Source of the DNA: Lentzea kentuckyensis
GTDB lineage: Bacteria > Actinomycetota > Actinomycetes > Mycobacteriales > Pseudonocardiaceae
NCBI RefSeq assembly: GCF_002150765.1
Contig: NZ_MUYM01000070.1
Location: forward strand, 52,958 to 116,957
Reading direction: 5' to 3'
Length of the DNA: 64,000 nt
Both the position numbers and the translations under genes were made by a program. Of the stretch, positions 7,419 to 15,629 are shown one piece after another. Each line of letters starts with the position of its first letter. Within the stretch, counting starts at the first letter, position 1. The notes beneath the pieces were generated by a model. That model worked only from the letters and a program-made list of their open reading frames with translations, made no database searches and had not been told where the DNA came from.

Positions 7419-8942
7419 GTGAGTTCGTCCAAGCAGCGCTGCCGCACCTGCGACACGATCTTGGCGAGCGACCGCAAGGGCACCTTGTGCGGCCGTTGCG
7501 AAGCCGCCCACGCCACTCACGCGCCCGTGCAGCGGCCAGAGTTCTGGCTTCAGCCGTCGATCCAGGACGCCCTGCACACCTTCAACATCGGCCAGCTCTT
7601 CCGCGCGTACCGCCAGGCCCACAGCCCGACGTTGCCGCAATCGACCCTCGCGGCGTGGCTCGACATCACGCAAGGCCAGGTCAGCGTGATCGAGCGAGGA
7701 CGCCGGCCGGTCACCGACCTCGAACGCCTTGAGCGTTGGTGCAACGCCTTGCGCGTACCGCACGAACACCGGTGGTTCCGTGCGGGTTATCGCGATGCGG
7801 AAACCCAAGCGCCGCAAGAGAAATCACTTTCCGACCTTGGTCTTGCCTACGCGGCCTCTCTCCCGACTACGGTGGAAGTCGTAGCCGAGCTTGGGAGGCA
7901 CGACATGGAACGCCGCACCTTCCTGTCCAGCGCGTTGTTCTCCGTCGCCGCATCGGTCGCACCGAGCCGAGACTGGTTGCTCGCCACGCTGGACGAGGCG
8001 ACCACGGCCACCGGCAAGATCAGCACGGAGCAGGTCCAGGCGATCCGCCGGACCTTCGGCGTGTTTCAGGAGCTCGACGTGATGCGCGGCGGTGGCCATG
8101 CCCGCGAGCAACTCGCGTCGTACCTGACCTCGCATGTTGTGCCGCTGCTGAAGTCGAACGACCCCGAGACGCCGAACGGCGCCGCGCTCTACGAGGCAGC
8201 CGCGGAACAGCTCTACCTCCTCGGGTGGATGGCGTTCGACAACGGCGAGCACGCCTTGGCCCAGCGCTACCTCATCCAGTCGCTCCGCCTGGCGGAAGCC
8301 GCTGCGAGCCCGGACCTTGGCGCGCATGTCCTGGCCGGCCTTTCCGACCAGGCGACGCTCACCGGCGAGCCGGAGCAGGCGGTGCAGCTCGCGAAAGCTG
8401 GACGTGCCGGACTTCTCGCCAAGGGCAGCTCGACCGCATGTCTCGCAGACCTCTATGCGCTCCAGGCTCGCGCTGAAGCGGCGATGGGGGACGGGAAGGC
8501 CGCTGCGAAGAGCGTGCACCTGTCTGAGACGGCGTTCGAAAACGTCTCCGCGGTGGACGAGCCGGAGTGGGCGCGGTTCATCGACCCCGCGTACCTCAAC
8601 GGCGAGCACGCTCACACGTTCCGTGACCTGGAGCGTCCAGACGAGGCAGCCCACTTTGCCAGCTTGTCCATCGTGGAGTCCGAGCGCCAGAACCGGGCAC
8701 GGCGCGGATCGATGGCGCAGGCCGCACTTGCTCGTGCCGCGATCGACTCGCACGATCTCGAAGCCGCAGCGTCCGCAGGCATGGCGGCGGCGAAGCTCGC
8801 GGCTACGGTGAAGTCTTCCCGGTCCGTCGAGGCGGTTGCAGACCTGCGTGTACGACTCCGTAGCCACGGTGAGTCGCCAGCTGTCAGGGACTTCCTCGAT
8901 GTCTCCGGCGCACTACTGCCCGCCATGGGGCCGAAGTCATAG
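7419..8942 (+). CDS. HTH-TPR regulator with N-terminal zinc ribbon
   Basis: A 507-residue protein. It begins with a small zinc ribbon (CRTCD near 7 and CGRCE near 24). An XRE-like helix-turn-helix follows at about 50-105 (STLAAWLDITQGQVSVIERG), then a long helical TPR-like region (about 200-480) with typical A/L pairs such as YLLGWMAFDNGEHALAQRYL. Such actinomycete HTH-TPR proteins sense peptides or cell state. The start is GTG at 7419 with GGGGAGGGG upstream. Only 22 bp separate it from the TIR gene, so the two probably share a transcript and it may control the effector. Confidence 0.85.
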   Translation: MSSSKQRCRTCDTILASDRKGTLCGRCEAAHATHAPVQRPEFWLQPSIQDALHTFNIGQLFRAYRQAHSPTLPQSTLAAWLDITQGQVSVIERGRRPVTDLERLERWCNALRVPHEHRWFRAGYRDAETQAPQEKSLSDLGLAYAASLPTTVEVVAELGRHDMERRTFLSSALFSVAASVAPSRDWLLATLDEATTATGKISTEQVQAIRRTFGVFQELDVMRGGGHAREQLASYLTSHVVPLLKSNDPETPNGAALYEAAAEQLYLLGWMAFDNGEHALAQRYLIQSLRLAEAAASPDLGAHVLAGLSDQATLTGEPEQAVQLAKAGRAGLLAKGSSTACLADLYALQARAEAAMGDGKAAAKSVHLSETAFENVSAVDEPEWARFIDPAYLNGEHAHTFRDLERPDEAAHFASLSIVESERQNRARRGSMAQAALARAAIDSHDLEAAASAGMAAAKLAATVKSSRSVEAVADLRVRLRSHGESPAVRDFLDVSGALLPAMGPKS

Positions 8943-8964
8943 GCAGTCGGGGGAATCAGCTTCG

Positions 8965-9879
8965 ATGACGCGTGTTTCTGAAGCAGGCGAGTCTCAGCGA
9001 GACTTCTTTATCAGCTATACCGCTGTCGACGAGACATGGGCGCAGTGGATCGCTTGGGAGCTAGAACAGGCCAACTACACTGTCTTTCTTCAAGCCTGGG
9101 ACTTTACGTCCGGTTCTCGGTTCGTTCACGAAATGCAGCGTGCGGTTCAGATGGGGCGCAGGACGATCGCTGTTTTGAGCGGCGCCTACGCGCAGTCAAG
9201 GTTTGCCGCGCCTGAGTGGGAAGAAGCCTGGCGAGCTGATCCTGGAGGAGATGAGCGGAAGCTGTTGGTGTTCCGTGTTGAGGACTGCGAACGTCCAGGA
9301 CTGTTGGCACAATTGGTCTCTGACGATCTCTTCGATGTCAGTGAGGAGGTCGCGAGGTCGAGGCTCCTTGCTGCGGTGCGGCAAGGACGACGTAAGCCAC
9401 CTGTGCCGCCAAATTTTCCGGCTTCTGAAGCTCCAACAGAACCGCAGCCGTTTCCTGGTCGCCTAGTTCCTGTTGACCCTGAGGGTCCTCGACAGGTGAT
9501 GGGACCGATGACTCCGGACAACCCATTCGCGGTCGCATTTGCATTCTGGTATGCGGCGATGAAAGCCGACTATAGTGCGCTAGATATTCTCGTAACGCCT
9601 GAATCGTACGGACACTGGGACTTGACCGTTGTCGATCAGTCGACCTCGAACGGCGGCATTGCGAGTGGTGTAACAAAACCATGTTACGACGTGGCATATG
9701 TTCGCGTCATATCTGACGTTGAAGATCAAGAAACTTTACACACTGTAGTTGACGGCAGCGCTCTCGTAGAAGGTCGCACGATAAGTCTCGTGCTTAGGCC
9801 TGAGCTCGGAGGGTGGCGCGTTCACGGATTCGGTGCACCGCACGAAGTAGGTGACTTGCCGCGGACATGGCGGGACTAG
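8965..9879 (+). CDS. TIR-domain effector with unknown C-terminal domain
   Basis: A 304-residue protein with an N-terminal TIR domain (about 11-140): RDFFISYTAVDETWAQWIAW, WDFTSGSRF, then PEWEEAW, where E84 lines up with the conserved TIR glutamate needed for NAD hydrolysis. After a Pro-rich linker, residues about 185-304 form a second alpha/beta domain (NPFAVAFAFWYAAMKADYSA) resembling an NTF2/SnoaL-like fold, which is tentative. The ATG at 8965 follows GGGGGAA. It sits 22 bp after the HTH-TPR gene. Its TIR domain is strikingly like that of the STAND protein at 14769-17321. An antiphage NADase role is inferred. Confidence 0.85.
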   Translation: MTRVSEAGESQRDFFISYTAVDETWAQWIAWELEQANYTVFLQAWDFTSGSRFVHEMQRAVQMGRRTIAVLSGAYAQSRFAAPEWEEAWRADPGGDERKLLVFRVEDCERPGLLAQLVSDDLFDVSEEVARSRLLAAVRQGRRKPPVPPNFPASEAPTEPQPFPGRLVPVDPEGPRQVMGPMTPDNPFAVAFAFWYAAMKADYSALDILVTPESYGHWDLTVVDQSTSNGGIASGVTKPCYDVAYVRVISDVEDQETLHTVVDGSALVEGRTISLVLRPELGGWRVHGFGAPHEVGDLPRTWRD

Positions 9880-9947
9880 GATGCCGATCAGCCCTGGACG
9901 TCGAATACGTGTGAACGTCGTGTTCAGAGTTTCTTTTCTTCATCAAG

Positions 9948-10111
9948 GCGGCCCCCTGCGGGGGCCGCTGGTCGTTCGTGCCCTAGTCCATCGCGGAGTT
10001 CAGCCCCGGAGGTGTTGTTCGGCGCCTCCAAGCGGGCCTGGCGGCCCGCGTCGGCGCCGGCGAGGCAACCGGGGCTGTCCGCGACGGACGAGGCCACGAC
10101 CAGCGGCCCCC
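9948..10111. repeat. Long nested inverted repeat in the 9880-10313 gap
   Basis: GGGGGCCGCTGGTCGT (9960-9975) is exactly complementary to 10096-10111. Nested inside are 9987-9997 with 10078-10088 (10 of 11), 10001-10009 with 10069-10077 (perfect), GGCGCC with GGCGCC (10021, 10053), and an apex of 10032-10038 with 10043-10049. The outer left arm can alternatively pair with 9948-9956 as a short terminator-like hairpin. Together they predict a roughly 150-nt rod-like structure in RNA or a cruciform in DNA. No gene is supported in the gap. Confidence 0.75.
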
Positions 10112-10231
10112 GCACGACGCCGCAGAGCGAATCGACTCTGGATAACTCAGGTGATTGCTCCCGGCCTACCGGCTAGGAACGAGCGCCGTGTGGTCGGCTT
10201 GGCGCGGCTGGTCATGGCGCTCGGCTGCCGC

Positions 10232-10279
10232 GGTGTTGGTTGTCCTCGAACCACATATGGTTCGAGGACAACCAACACC
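10232..10279. terminator. 21-bp perfect palindrome between convergent genes
   Basis: Arms 10232-10252 and 10259-10279 are perfectly complementary over 21 bp around a six-base ACATAT centre. It lies between the rightward TIR gene and the leftward nuclease/ATPase operon ending at 10314. That is the place for a bidirectional terminator; actinomycete terminators often lack a U-tract. Its length and perfection are unusual. Confidence 0.65.
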
Positions 10280-10313
10280 TTGCCCTCGATAATGTCGATC
10301 GCTTAGAAGGCGA

Positions 10314-12191
10314 TCAATTATCCAACTTGGCATCAGGAGGGACAAAGCGATCGGTATCCGACAACCTCAGGGCGATATTGATACCGCTTACAGGTGGCGG
10401 GTCGTTGTCTGTGACGATCACCTGCAGATCCTCGATATGTTCAGTGGCGATACGCAAGATTGTTTGGTACATGTTGCGCAAGCGTGCGAGGTCGACGCCC
10501 TCATGTCCCACGTTGCTGCTGACGCCGTCGATGATGAGAATGTTTGGTAGAGCGACTGAATGGTCTCCTAGAGCGACGACCTGGTGAGCGAGCACGTGGG
10601 CGACGTTAACCAGTACGCCTACCCCCTGTGACTGCAATCTAGTAAATGGCCGCCCATCTACCACCGGTAGGTAGGTTCGGCGGTCAAGACGAGAGCCCGT
10701 TTCGTCGTCGAAGCGTGGAGCGTCAAACTCACGAAGAATTGCATCAAAGGCTTCATCAAGATTGGACAGCCTGCGGCTTACTGCTGGATCACTATGGCGA
10801 GATGCGTCGATCTGTGCTATCAGATCTTCTCGCTCTCGTTCTAGCGAGGCGATTCGCACAGTTCGGTCGTTCATATGCTGATATAGCTTCAGTGCATCTT
10901 CGATGCGTGCCAAATGCTCGCGGAGAGTTGCCTGTTCGGCAGCTTCGCTGCGAATCCTTTCGACGTGATCGCTGATATATGACTGAGTTTCGCGATCAAG
11001 TTCCAGTGCTAGGACGCTACGCATCGCTAGCAATTCATCGCGCTGGCGGTTTAGATTTTCGAGCCGTTGTTTGCTGCGTGTGATGAGCTGTTCCGTTTCC
11101 GCTACCTGCTCGATCACGCGATCTTGCTCGGATGCCAGGAAGGCGGGAGTTTCCGCAGGTGGTGGGGTCTGCAAGCAAAGTCGACATGTATCATCATCGC
11201 CACGATCAGGTACGTCAGTTCCGCAACGAGGGCAAATATAGAACTCAAAGTCATTGAGGTAACGTTCGGCGATCAGCGCTCGGGTCAAGCGGCGACTTTG
11301 CGCAATTAGCTGGTCGTGCAGACGCGTCAACGACTCTGATGAGACGGTCTCTGCGTGCACTTCCGCCTGAACTGCGGAAATCCTGTTCTCTGTCTCCGCA
11401 ACGCGTTCTCTGAGTTCTATTGCAGTTGAAGGAAGGTCAACCGTGGCCTGGCGTTCTATTTCCCTATCGACGGTTTCTAGTCGAGTGGCGGTGGTATCTC
11501 GTTCCAGTTCGAGTTGCGCTTGGGAGGCAAAAGGCGTGTCGGCTAGAATTCGCTCAAGCGTGGTGGTGTCAGCGGATAACATACTAAGCTCGGCCGTGAC
11601 CTGGCGCAGGCGCTCTCGCAGTCCTGCGGCTTCCGGGGAGTAGATTCCGTACAGAATCTCGAAAACGTAGCGACGTTTGATGTTCTTGTCGTTGTTTTCG
11701 GGAGTTCCAAAAACCGAGGAATCGATCTCATGCTGTCGAAGAACACAGTACATCAGGTAGTCATTGATCGTTACCGGAACTAGAGGGCTTGACTCCTTGG
11801 TTGGAGCCTGCGGCACGCGAATGCTGGGAAGGCCGAGTATTTCAAGCCACCAGCTGCGAAAAGTTTTGTCGTATCCAGGCTGCAGTTCAGATGCAGGTAG
11901 GCGCCAGGCATTCTCTGTACCAATTTCTGCGATGTCTACTTTAGCGGTTGTAGTCGTCACAAGTCGGCGGATGATCCGGAATCTGCGCTCGCCTACGCGC
12001 ACGGTCCCAGAAATGCTCCGACCAGACAGCTCCGGAACAACATTAACGTCGGCACCCAGAAGCGCTCGGAGACAACTTACAGTGGCGGTCTTCCCCCCGC
12101 TCATTCCGCCGATGATGGCGTTAACCCCAGAGGTAAATCTGACGGTGCGCGAGGTGCCAAGAAGCGTAATTTCCTCTATCTGCACTCTCAC
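10314..12191 (-). CDS. SMC/Rad50-like ATPase of an ABC-3C-like system
   Basis: A 625-residue ABC-type ATPase. Walker A is IGGMSGGKTA (G28-K34). Long coiled coils (about 190-310 and 355-465) flank a zinc-hook-like centre with C320, C323, C336 and C339 (CPRCG, CRLC). Walker B is ILIIDG at 551-556, with no glutamate directly after the Asp, as in DUF3732-like ATPases. Such proteins power ABC-three-component conflict systems, where ATPase, middle component and effector act together against phage or plasmids. The GTG at 12191 overlaps the upstream stop. AGA and ATA codons and lower G/C than the chromosome indicate transfer. Confidence 0.82.
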   Translation of the reverse strand: MRVQIEEITLLGTSRTVRFTSGVNAIIGGMSGGKTATVSCLRALLGADVNVVPELSGRSISGTVRVGERRFRIIRRLVTTTTAKVDIAEIGTENAWRLPASELQPGYDKTFRSWWLEILGLPSIRVPQAPTKESSPLVPVTINDYLMYCVLRQHEIDSSVFGTPENNDKNIKRRYVFEILYGIYSPEAAGLRERLRQVTAELSMLSADTTTLERILADTPFASQAQLELERDTTATRLETVDREIERQATVDLPSTAIELRERVAETENRISAVQAEVHAETVSSESLTRLHDQLIAQSRRLTRALIAERYLNDFEFYICPRCGTDVPDRGDDDTCRLCLQTPPPAETPAFLASEQDRVIEQVAETEQLITRSKQRLENLNRQRDELLAMRSVLALELDRETQSYISDHVERIRSEAAEQATLREHLARIEDALKLYQHMNDRTVRIASLEREREDLIAQIDASRHSDPAVSRRLSNLDEAFDAILREFDAPRFDDETGSRLDRRTYLPVVDGRPFTRLQSQGVGVLVNVAHVLAHQVVALGDHSVALPNILIIDGVSSNVGHEGVDLARLRNMYQTILRIATEHIEDLQVIVTDNDPPPVSGINIALRLSDTDRFVPPDAKLDN

Positions 12192-12709
12192 AGCAGCGTC
12201 CCTAGCTCAGCGTCCACGATGTCGGGAAAGGTCTCGTAGATAATATCTTTTAGTTTGGGGCCACTTAGATCTAGGTGGCGGCGTAGTACTCGCGTCCGAT
12301 CTTTTACCGGCTTCCAGCTAGGAGTTTTAGCCAGTTCAACGGACACCTGTCTCCCTCGCTCTGTGGCTCGGTATGCTGCCCCGACTTTAGTATGCAGAGG
12401 CTGTATTAGCTGTTTGCCTGTAAGAGCCCCAAGTAGTGTGTAGTAGGAGGGGTCCCAAGGGCCGTATCTATACCTGATCATTCTTTGTTCAATAGCGCCT
12501 GTCAGCCAGGGATCTTCGCTTAGGTCGGCTTGAACCTTACGCGCTTCGAGCAGGGTCTTAAGTCGATCCGGATATCGCAAAAGGAAGTCCAGCTTTGCTA
12601 GCTTCATCCTCCCTTGTAGGGCATCATTGAGCTCAGATCCGGAGAAAGTATCGATAAGAATGAGCAAGCGAGCTTGGTCGTCTGCTGATGAAATTGTGGT
12701 GCTATTCAT
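12188..12709 (-). CDS. ABC-3C middle component-like protein
   Basis: A 173-residue helical protein with winged-helix character (LTGAIEQRMIRYRYGPWDPS, then LLGALTGKQLIQPLHTKVGA and AYRATERGRQVS). Size and position between nuclease and ATPase genes match the middle component of ABC-three-component systems, thought to bridge ATPase and effector. The ATG at 12709, 8 nt inside the nuclease gene and preceded by GGGGTGG, is preferred to the ATG at 12739. Its end overlaps the ATPase start (GTGA). Assignment rests on context more than motif. Confidence 0.65.
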   Translation of the reverse strand: MNSTTISSADDQARLLILIDTFSGSELNDALQGRMKLAKLDFLLRYPDRLKTLLEARKVQADLSEDPWLTGAIEQRMIRYRYGPWDPSYYTLLGALTGKQLIQPLHTKVGAAYRATERGRQVSVELAKTPSWKPVKDRTRVLRRHLDLSGPKLKDIIYETFPDIVDAELGTLL

Positions 12710-13883
12710 CTGTGCCACCCCAATTGAAGTGGCATTCATCTGAGAGCGCGCATGCGCGGCCTACGAGAAGAAAAGTGTCTCGGGCATACAACGGCACCCG
12801 GTCGATTGATTGAGCGTCGGAAGAAAACGTTTTGTGTAGCTCACTGAAGATCGCATTCGCCGGGCTGGGCGTTTCGCTGCGTAGCTGTATCACTATTCGG
12901 CGAGCGGTGAGAATCAGGCGCCTATCTAGGTCGCGTTCGATGTCTGTGTTCGCTGGCCATGTGCCCAGTGCCTGTTCACTCAGGCGATGACTATCCGCTT
13001 GTGCTCGCAAATACTGTGCGTCCTCGATGGTTTCACGCGCTGCAAGTCCTGTCCGTAGCTTGCGCACCAAGGAAGTTTGCAAGCCTTGTAGATCTTGGGT
13101 GATATCTTGCAGAAGTATATGGTCAGGTCGTATCAAGCGTTGCTTGATGTCCGAAAGGCTTAGATTCGTTACGCGCTTCCGGTCGACCCGATCAGAAGCG
13201 TCGGGAGTGGTTACGAGGAGCGGCCAACGCTGTCCAAGTTTGCCTTGCATTGCGAGTTGTGTGCGGCGGCAAAGTTCGTCGTAAAGTGCTTTTGTCTCTT
13301 TGTTTGTAAGTTGATCTCCTAGCTCCGAAAGCGCTGAGATGTTGCGCACCTCAATGTCGTCACGTCGTGGAAGCTGTCGAACTTGAATCCGCTTAAGAAA
13401 TAAGGCAGCCTCTTCCTCGGAAATGCTCAAGTGGCGCGCTACTCGCTTGACGCACTCCGGGCGATTTCCGCCTTCGCCTCGTGAGAGTTCTTTTAGATTC
13501 TCGTCACCGGGGTCTAGATAGCCTTCAAGGCAGGCCGTAAGGCGATAGTTGATGTCTCTTGATGAGCTCTCCTGCAGTGTCTTTTCAGTTCGCCAGAGAC
13601 TCTTCAATGCCTTGGAGGCTATTAGGTCGGTGAGTGACCACGGTTCAACTGCATCGCGGGTTTTCACTTGCTGGAAGTCCCATGCGACACCGCTTTCGGG
13701 ATCGGTTAGGGCCTTGTTTGCGACGACGATATCTTCGATATGTTCGCATGTGACATGAAGTACAGGACCACCGGCAAGCATTTGTATGACGGGGCGCAGT
13801 GCCGCATGCACTTGGTATACGAAACGTTCCAGTGTTCCAGAGCCCGAGTCGTCCGGTGCTGTGGTTTCGATGGGGTCCGCCAT
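12702..13883 (-). CDS. DUF4297-type dsDNA nuclease effector
   Basis: A 393-residue protein. The N-terminal about 100 residues carry a PD-(D/E)xK-like nuclease core: SGSGTLERFVYQ, then CEHIEDIVVA with E50/D51, then FQQVKTRD with Q72-V-K74. This resembles the DUF4297/Cap4 nuclease family. The rest (110-393) is helical and charged and may hold sensor or interaction surfaces. The ATG at 13883 follows GGGGGGAT. As first gene of the three-gene operon it is the likely toxic effector, while the downstream ATPase and middle component would restrain or trigger it; that mechanism is inferred from described ABC-3C systems. Confidence 0.78.
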   Translation of the reverse strand: MADPIETTAPDDSGSGTLERFVYQVHAALRPVIQMLAGGPVLHVTCEHIEDIVVANKALTDPESGVAWDFQQVKTRDAVEPWSLTDLIASKALKSLWRTEKTLQESSSRDINYRLTACLEGYLDPGDENLKELSRGEGGNRPECVKRVARHLSISEEEAALFLKRIQVRQLPRRDDIEVRNISALSELGDQLTNKETKALYDELCRRTQLAMQGKLGQRWPLLVTTPDASDRVDRKRVTNLSLSDIKQRLIRPDHILLQDITQDLQGLQTSLVRKLRTGLAARETIEDAQYLRAQADSHRLSEQALGTWPANTDIERDLDRRLILTARRIVIQLRSETPSPANAIFSELHKTFSSDAQSIDRVPLYARDTFLLVGRACALSDECHFNWGGTDE

Positions 13884-14199
13884 CTATCCCCCCAGGGCTC
13901 TCTGGTCATCCCTACATCAACATCTTCAGCACCCTCATATCAGACAGTCAGAGGTTCCTGTTACACAGCGGAACGAAGTTCACTCAGTTGGCTCGCTGTG
14001 TTACTCGGGGTTGGGTCAGCCAGCGTCTAGCTGATGAGCCGCCGCGTTCCCGCCAGCCGGCGTCATGTTCAGGTTGGCTGTCGGGCCGCAGCCTTCGTTT
14101 AGAGACTCGTCGGTTGTCGCACCGTCGCGAGTCTGTGTCGGATCTGCCCCGCCATCGGCGTCCGCTCCAAAACAGAGGCTTCATGTCGGCTTTGTGCGC
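13884..14199. other. Gene-free region upstream of the nuclease operon
   Basis: These 316 nt lie between the nuclease start and the end of the 112-aa gene. Several overlapping frames exist, but they have no ribosome sites and shadow-like composition, so I see no gene. The operon promoter must lie here, but I find no convincing -35/-10 pair. Confidence 0.5.
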
Positions 14200-14538
14200 C
14201 TAGATCGGGTTCTGGTCAAGCTTCAGGCGCCTGAGGAGTTCGACCGCGTTCGATTCGGCCTTGGTCCCGCGGGCTGCTTCAAGTAGGCCGACCAGGGATA
14301 GAAGCGCGTAGTGGTTGAGGTGGAACAGATGCCGCATCAGGTCCTGGGCCGCCGGGCCGTCGACTCGCACGCACTCGCCGTTCGGCAAGCGGTCATCAAC
14401 GATCACGGGGTGGCCGTCGACATCCCTGCCGACGCCGAACCGCGTGGAGGTATTGGCGAGCTTGCGCAGAAGATCCACCTGAGCGTCGAAGTGCGCTGCT
14501 TGCTGCCACGTCATCCGCACCTGGATACCATCGCACAC
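14200..14538 (-). CDS. Hypothetical protein, about 112 aa
   Basis: A protein of up to 112 residues, alpha-helical in the second half (GPAAQDLMRHLFHLNHYALL, then SLVGLLEAARGTKAESNAVE). I do not recognise it. The start is uncertain: GTG at 14538 has no clear ribosome site, and ATG at residue 9 (14514) is possible. A near-perfect 11-bp palindrome lies six bases upstream of the first start and may be its operator. It lies alone between the nuclease operon and the STAND gene. Confidence 0.55.
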   Translation of the reverse strand: MCDGIQVRMTWQQAAHFDAQVDLLRKLANTSTRFGVGRDVDGHPVIVDDRLPNGECVRVDGPAAQDLMRHLFHLNHYALLSLVGLLEAARGTKAESNAVELLRRLKLDQNPI

Positions 14539-14543
14539 GCGTT

Positions 14544-14567
14544 CGAATGAAGGTCAACCTTCGTTCG
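14544..14567. promoter_or_regulatory. Operator-like palindrome
   Basis: CGAATGAAGGT and ACCTTCGTTCG form an 11-bp inverted repeat with one mismatch around a 2-bp centre, immediately upstream of the 112-aa gene. Its symmetry and position suggest a dimeric repressor site. The remaining gap to 14768 shows nothing further. Confidence 0.45.
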
Positions 14568-14768
14568 GTCGTGAATAGTCCCGGCGACCGGTGGAAGAGT
14601 GTCCAAACTGGACTGACTTGGGCCGTCCTGGGGCCGTGAAGCAACGCTATGAGACGACAAACGACGCTGACCGACGAGAGAGGTTTTCGCTGGTCAGCGT
14701 CGCTTGCAAGGCTCGGACCTCAGCCCAGCTTGGTCTCCCAGAAAATCTTGTCGATCTCTGCGTGGCGT

Positions 14769-15629
14769 TCAAGAATCTGCGTTCTTCTTACGCATCTTTT
14801 GCGCTCGCTCAAACCATGGTCGGACATCGTCGTGGCGGCCTAGAGCGTTCAGAGCAAGGCCGAGGCTGCTCAGGCAGGTGGCGACATGGGGGTGATTAGG
14901 GCCGTAGGCAGCCTCGTAGATGCCAATGGCGCGTTCGAACAGCGGCCGAGCGGCGTCGGGCCGGCCCAGGTTATTCAGTGCGAGGCCGAGGTTGGTCAGG
15001 CATGTGGCGACGTCTGGGTGATGTGGGCCGTAGGCGGCCTCGTCGATGGCGAGGGCGCGTTCGAATAGCGGCCGTGCGTCGGACGGCAAGCCCAGGGCGC
15101 TTAGAGCGCTGCCGAGGTTGCTCAGACAGGCGGCGACCTCAGGGTGTTTGGGGCCGTAAGTGGCCTCATAGATGGCGAGCGCACGCTCGAACAGCGGCCG
15201 TGCGTCGTCGTGGCGGCCTAGAGCGTTCAACGCGCTGCCAAGGTTGCTCAGGCAGGTGGCGACGTGGGGGTGTTTGGGACCGTAGGCGGCCATGTCGATG
15301 GCGAGGGCGCGTTCGAATAGCGGGCGGGCGTCGGACGGCAAGCCCAGGGCGCTTAGAGCGCTGCCGAGGTTGCTCAGACGGATGGCAACGTGGGGGTGGT
15401 GTGGACCGTAGGCAGCCTCGTCGATGGCGAGGGCGCGTTTGAACAGCGGTCGGGCGTCGTCTGGACGGCCGAGTGCGGTCAGTGCACTGCCAAGGTTGCT
15501 GAGACAAGTGGCGATTTGTGGGTGGTTGGGGCCGTAGTCGTCTTCGTAGAGGGCGAGAGCGCGCTCGAAAAGTGGTCGGGCATCGTCTGGGCGGCCATGA
15601 GTTTGTAGGTACGTGGCGGTCCGATCGAG
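14769..15629 (-). repeat. Seven 126-bp tandem repeats encoding TPR units
   Basis: Each unit encodes 42 residues of the form LSNLGSALxALGxxxDARPLF. Two units carry SALGLPSDARPLF and lie exactly two repeats apart: the DNA from 15079 to about 15126 recurs almost identically at 15331, an offset of 252 bp. This shows recent duplication of a two-unit block and a potential for repeat-number change. Confidence 0.9.

Noticed and set aside
9851..10306. Rightward 151-codon frame after the TIR gene
   Set aside because: It runs through the large inverted repeats, has no ribosome site and reads as Arg/Pro/Gly-rich noise.
13740..14203. Three overlapping rightward frames near the nuclease start
   Set aside because: None has a ribosome site or coherent protein features; they lie partly antisense to the nuclease gene.
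14769..15629. Possible CRISPR-like or satellite array
   Set aside because: The 126-bp periodicity is in phase with codons and encodes TPR units; there are no unique spacers.
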